Shown in pieces: positions 61,531 to 64,000 of a stretch of DNA of 64,000 bases. This stretch comes from Casuarius casuarius (taxonomy: Eukaryota; Chordata; Aves; Casuariiformes; Casuariidae). Every line of letters starts with the position of its first letter. Position 1 is the stretch's first letter. The notes below the pieces were generated by a model. It was not told where the DNA came from. It ran no database searches and saw only the letters and a list, made by a program, of their open reading frames with translations. The translations under genes and the position numbers were made by a program. Location: assembly GCA_003342895.1 (NCBI GenBank), contig PTFA01000303.1, positions 1 through 64,000 on the forward strand, read 5' to 3'.

Positions 61531-61563
<33 letters not shown>
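61531..61563 (+). repeat. (AC)16 microsatellite
   Basis: An uninterrupted AC dinucleotide run of 33 bp lies between TBCCD1 and CRYGS. It gives rise to spurious reading frames of alternating Thr/His or Val/Cys on the two strands. Confidence 0.97.
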
Positions 61564-61565
<2 letters not shown>

Positions 61566-61569
61566 GATG

Positions 61570-63250
61570 TACTTCATTCTGCTGTACCATTCATTCTCTG
61601 GGACTAATGTTAGTTGTAGTTCCACCTGGGTTTTTAATACTGTATAAAATTGTATGATTTAATCCTAAGGCATTAGGCAAGACTAGGCGAATTTTATATT
61701 TAAGTATTTACATGTTATCCATATGCTGGCATTGGTGTTTGTGTATGGCATGGTACAATAGTTGCCCAGCTCTAGTTGTAGATGTTGCTTGATAATGTTT
61801 GCATGCTTTTTGTGATAATGGTACTTTTTTCCATAGATCTGGGCTTTCACTTGTAGCTTGCAGCGCTTTCAAAACAACCTAGTTTTCATTAATGAAATGC
61901 TTAGCTTTCTGTTTTAGTGCTTTTTAATGAATATAACAATTGTACCAATTTCATCTGATAGTACATCCTTTTGGCTTGGAAAGTGTCTGAAACATTTCGA
62001 GGAGATGGCAAATTCTTCCTGGGCTGACCCACTGCCGTAGGCGTAGGTTAGGAATCAAGAGACTGACTTTGATATGTTTAACCACCTTTTAAAGGAGTGA
62101 CATGCAAAGTGACCACAGTGGAGCTTGGAAATGTCCTACTGAACTTGCTGGGTTGTCTTTCAATAGGAGTTAGGTCCTGGCTAGACTCTGTGATCCTCGT
62201 AAGTCAGCATTTCGATAAATGTGAGTGATCTCACAGCCCCCTAGCAGTGAGAGCTTTGAGCAACAGCACTAGGTGTTCAAGACACCTAGAACTGGAAGGA
62301 AGTGAGATGCTGTTGAGCTGCTTTCTGTCTCTGGTCATATCTGAATGCTGTAGGAAGTTGCAGTCAGTAGAATTGCAGCAGTGTATATAGAGTTGTTGTT
62401 GCGAGAATTGCCTGTCCTGAGAGATTTAAAATAAGGCCTGTGTGTTTCAGGCACTGCTGTGCCAGATTCATTTGCCTTTGTTTCTCTAAGCCTTTGGGTT
62501 GGTGCAGTGAATAGCTGCAGAGGTGTTTTTTCATGATGCGCTGGCTTCGGGATGTACAAAAGCCAGCATTCCTCCCCCTCCTTGCCCGATGGGCCAGAGT
62601 GTGGCTAGGAGAAGGATCGATCTCTCTCTCAAACTGCAGACATTGGTGTAAGAGTTTTGAGTTGAATTTGTGACACTGGCAGATTTTGTCAGAAATTTGG
62701 GTACAGTCTTTATTATTTCCTGACTGAAATCACTTGCCTTGCGAGTGTGTGTGGGGAACACCAGGAATGCTTTTTTCCCTGTATGTCAGCCACCATTAGG
62801 AGCAATATAGCTCAGCTGAGGATGTGCTGTGAAAATACACAGCCTCTTTGCTGCACAGATGTTTCTGTTGTGAGCTTTTGAAGTAGAGCCTCTAAGCAGA
62901 GGTCGTTCTTTGCAAGCCTTTAGATCTGCTCTGAGCATGTATTCAGTATTTCCTAGCTGCATCCTTCATTGCATGGGAATATTCTGTATTAATACTGAGT
63001 CTCTTCCTTACAAACGGGGATGGGCCTTTTTAGAGCTGAGTAGGATGCCTTCTTGTTTAATGTGCTTACAAGGAAGGAAGCAGCCAAAATGCCACCCCCC
63101 ATCCCCCAGGACTTGGCAGGGGGCTGGGTGTTTTGAGTGTGTTTGGCAGAGTTTTGGTGTTCTGACTCAGCAAATGGTAACAAAGAGAGGACGGCGGAGC
63201 CTTCCTTTATTCCATAATCCTGTTTGCTTTTCTAGAAACCGGCTATAGCC
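61570..63250. other. Intergenic region between TBCCD1 and CRYGS
   Basis: About 1.7 kb of A+T-moderate sequence holds no exon, RNA gene or repeat that I recognise. Its right end, immediately before 63261, is expected to hold upstream control sequence of CRYGS. Confidence 0.5.
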
Positions 63251-63260
63251 TCAGAATCAC

Positions 63261-63330
63261 TGACTCAATTTTTGGATCCTATTCTCATGACAAAGCGGCT
63301 GTCTGGTTTAAAATGAGCCCATTATAAAAA
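63261..63330 (+). promoter_or_regulatory. CRYGS promoter: TATA box and TGACTCA site
   Basis: TATAAAAA at 63323-63330 lies 77 bp before the CRYGS start codon. TGACTCA at 63261-63267 is an AP-1 core that also forms the centre of a Maf recognition element. Lens crystallin genes are generally driven by TATA promoters with upstream Maf sites, so the pair fits a lens promoter. The outer bases of a full Maf element (TGC...GCA) are not conserved, so Maf binding is inference. Confidence 0.6.
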
Positions 63331-63406
63331 GGGTGCCTCAGATCCTGGCTGTTTGTAACAGCTTCTGACATTCCTCCAGCACTGGGGAGTTTGGCTTGAA
63401 CGGAAA

Positions 63407-63427
63407 ATGTCCAAAGCTGGACCCAAG
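63407..63427 (+). CDS. CRYGS: Gamma-S crystallin, first coding exon only
   Basis: Gamma-S crystallin is a long-lived structural protein of the lens. The exon is a 21-bp run from ATG to a GT donor (AAG|gtaagt) encoding MSKAGPK. The human protein begins MSKTGTK, and gamma-S genes put these seven codons alone in exon 1. The place right after TBCCD1 on the same strand is the human order (CRYGS-TBCCD1-DNAJB11), which supports the call more strongly than seven residues could. Exon 2, expected to begin ITFYEDKNFQG, is not found in the remaining 570 bp, so the gene continues beyond the window. It is too short to be found by length-based gene finding. Confidence 0.85.
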
Positions 63428-64000
63428 GTAAGTTTATTTGCAGCCTGTACATGATAGCCTTTCGATGAAGGAGCAGAAATACTGTTTGCTCCTGCTTACA
63501 AGTACAGGAGATGTAGGAGGAGTTAGGAATACAGATTTTTTCAGGGGAAAGTTGTGGAGGCCTTTGGTTCTGATGAATGCTTCCCCTGTCATCAATCTGT
63601 TGGCACTAGGAGGTGTCTGAAATCAATATGGAGTGTTGTTTTGCTGAAGCTGAGCTCTCCCTAATCCTTTCCTAGATCTTGGCTGTTTCCTTTAGGTGTA
63701 GTATTACAAGAGGCTAGAGTTGAACCCAGGGACAGGTGAGGGGATATTTTAAAATGCTCCAGTACTTGATGCCCTGTAAACTGAAAGCAGAAGCTCCTGT
63801 GCCAGCTGTGAACATGACGAGCTGCATTTGCAGGATACAGTCTCGTGAAAGGCTCTCCTGGGAGGAGCTGAGTCCCAACAACAACAGCAGCTGCCACCAC
63901 CCTGCTCCGTTGTGGAGCGAAGGGTGTGCTGTGGCTTCTGTGACAGGCAGATTTCTGAATTATGACCATAGCACCAAAGGTGACAGCATTCCCAGAGGGA
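63428..64000 (+). other. Start of CRYGS intron 1
   Basis: The sequence after the exon 1 donor has no crystallin exon and no recognisable repeat. It runs to the window edge. Confidence 0.6.

Noticed and set aside
61358..61647. Frames with Val-Cys or Thr-His repeats
   Set aside because: They are produced by the (AC)16 microsatellite.

Overview
The window is vertebrate nuclear DNA, most likely from a sauropsid and probably a bird. It has intron-containing genes with GT-AG junctions, CpG-island promoters, CR1-type LINE remnants and short introns. I recognise six genes by reading spliced exons: CFAP410 (+, 5' end cut off), PFKL (-), PROCR (+), DNAJB11 (-), TBCCD1 (+) and the first coding exon of CRYGS (+, rest outside). 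All junctions below were placed by hand from splice sites plus reading-frame continuity. They give complete proteins of 782 aa (PFKL), 223 aa (PROCR), 358 aa (DNAJB11) and 556 aa (TBCCD1). Species assignment is inference.

Layout. 1-5.6 kb holds CFAP410 exons with a CR1 3' end in its last intron. 5.6-9.7 kb is non-coding sequence between two convergent genes. 10.3-24.8 kb is the 22-exon PFKL gene on the minus strand. 24.15-25.33 kb is a GC-rich island shared head-to-head by PFKL and PROCR, whose start codons are 568 bp apart. 25.3-28.5 kb is the four-exon PROCR gene, with two inverted copies of one interspersed repeat in its intron 2 and just past its 3' end. 28.5-38.4 kb is about 10 kb without a recognisable gene. 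38.5-50.5 kb is DNAJB11 on the minus strand, with a 4.9 kb last intron and a 185-base assembly gap in intron 1. 50.5-51.1 kb is a second head-to-head promoter with five CCAAT boxes. 51.1-61.1 kb is TBCCD1, with an ancient CR1 LINE in its last coding intron. 63.26-63.43 kb holds the CRYGS promoter and exon 1.

How the parts relate. These are a mosaic of housekeeping and tissue genes rather than one pathway: cilium (CFAP410), glycolysis (PFKL), protein C anticoagulation (PROCR), ER chaperoning (DNAJB11), centrosome/Golgi positioning (TBCCD1) and lens structure (CRYGS). CFAP410-PFKL matches a human 21q22.3 pair and DNAJB11-TBCCD1-CRYGS matches human 3q27. PROCR lies on 20q11 in humans, so its place between these blocks is the most notable feature of gene order.

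I found no CRISPR array, prokaryotic operon, viral gene or plainly new molecular system. The findings worth a second look concern gene order, shared promoters, splice-site oddities and repeats.
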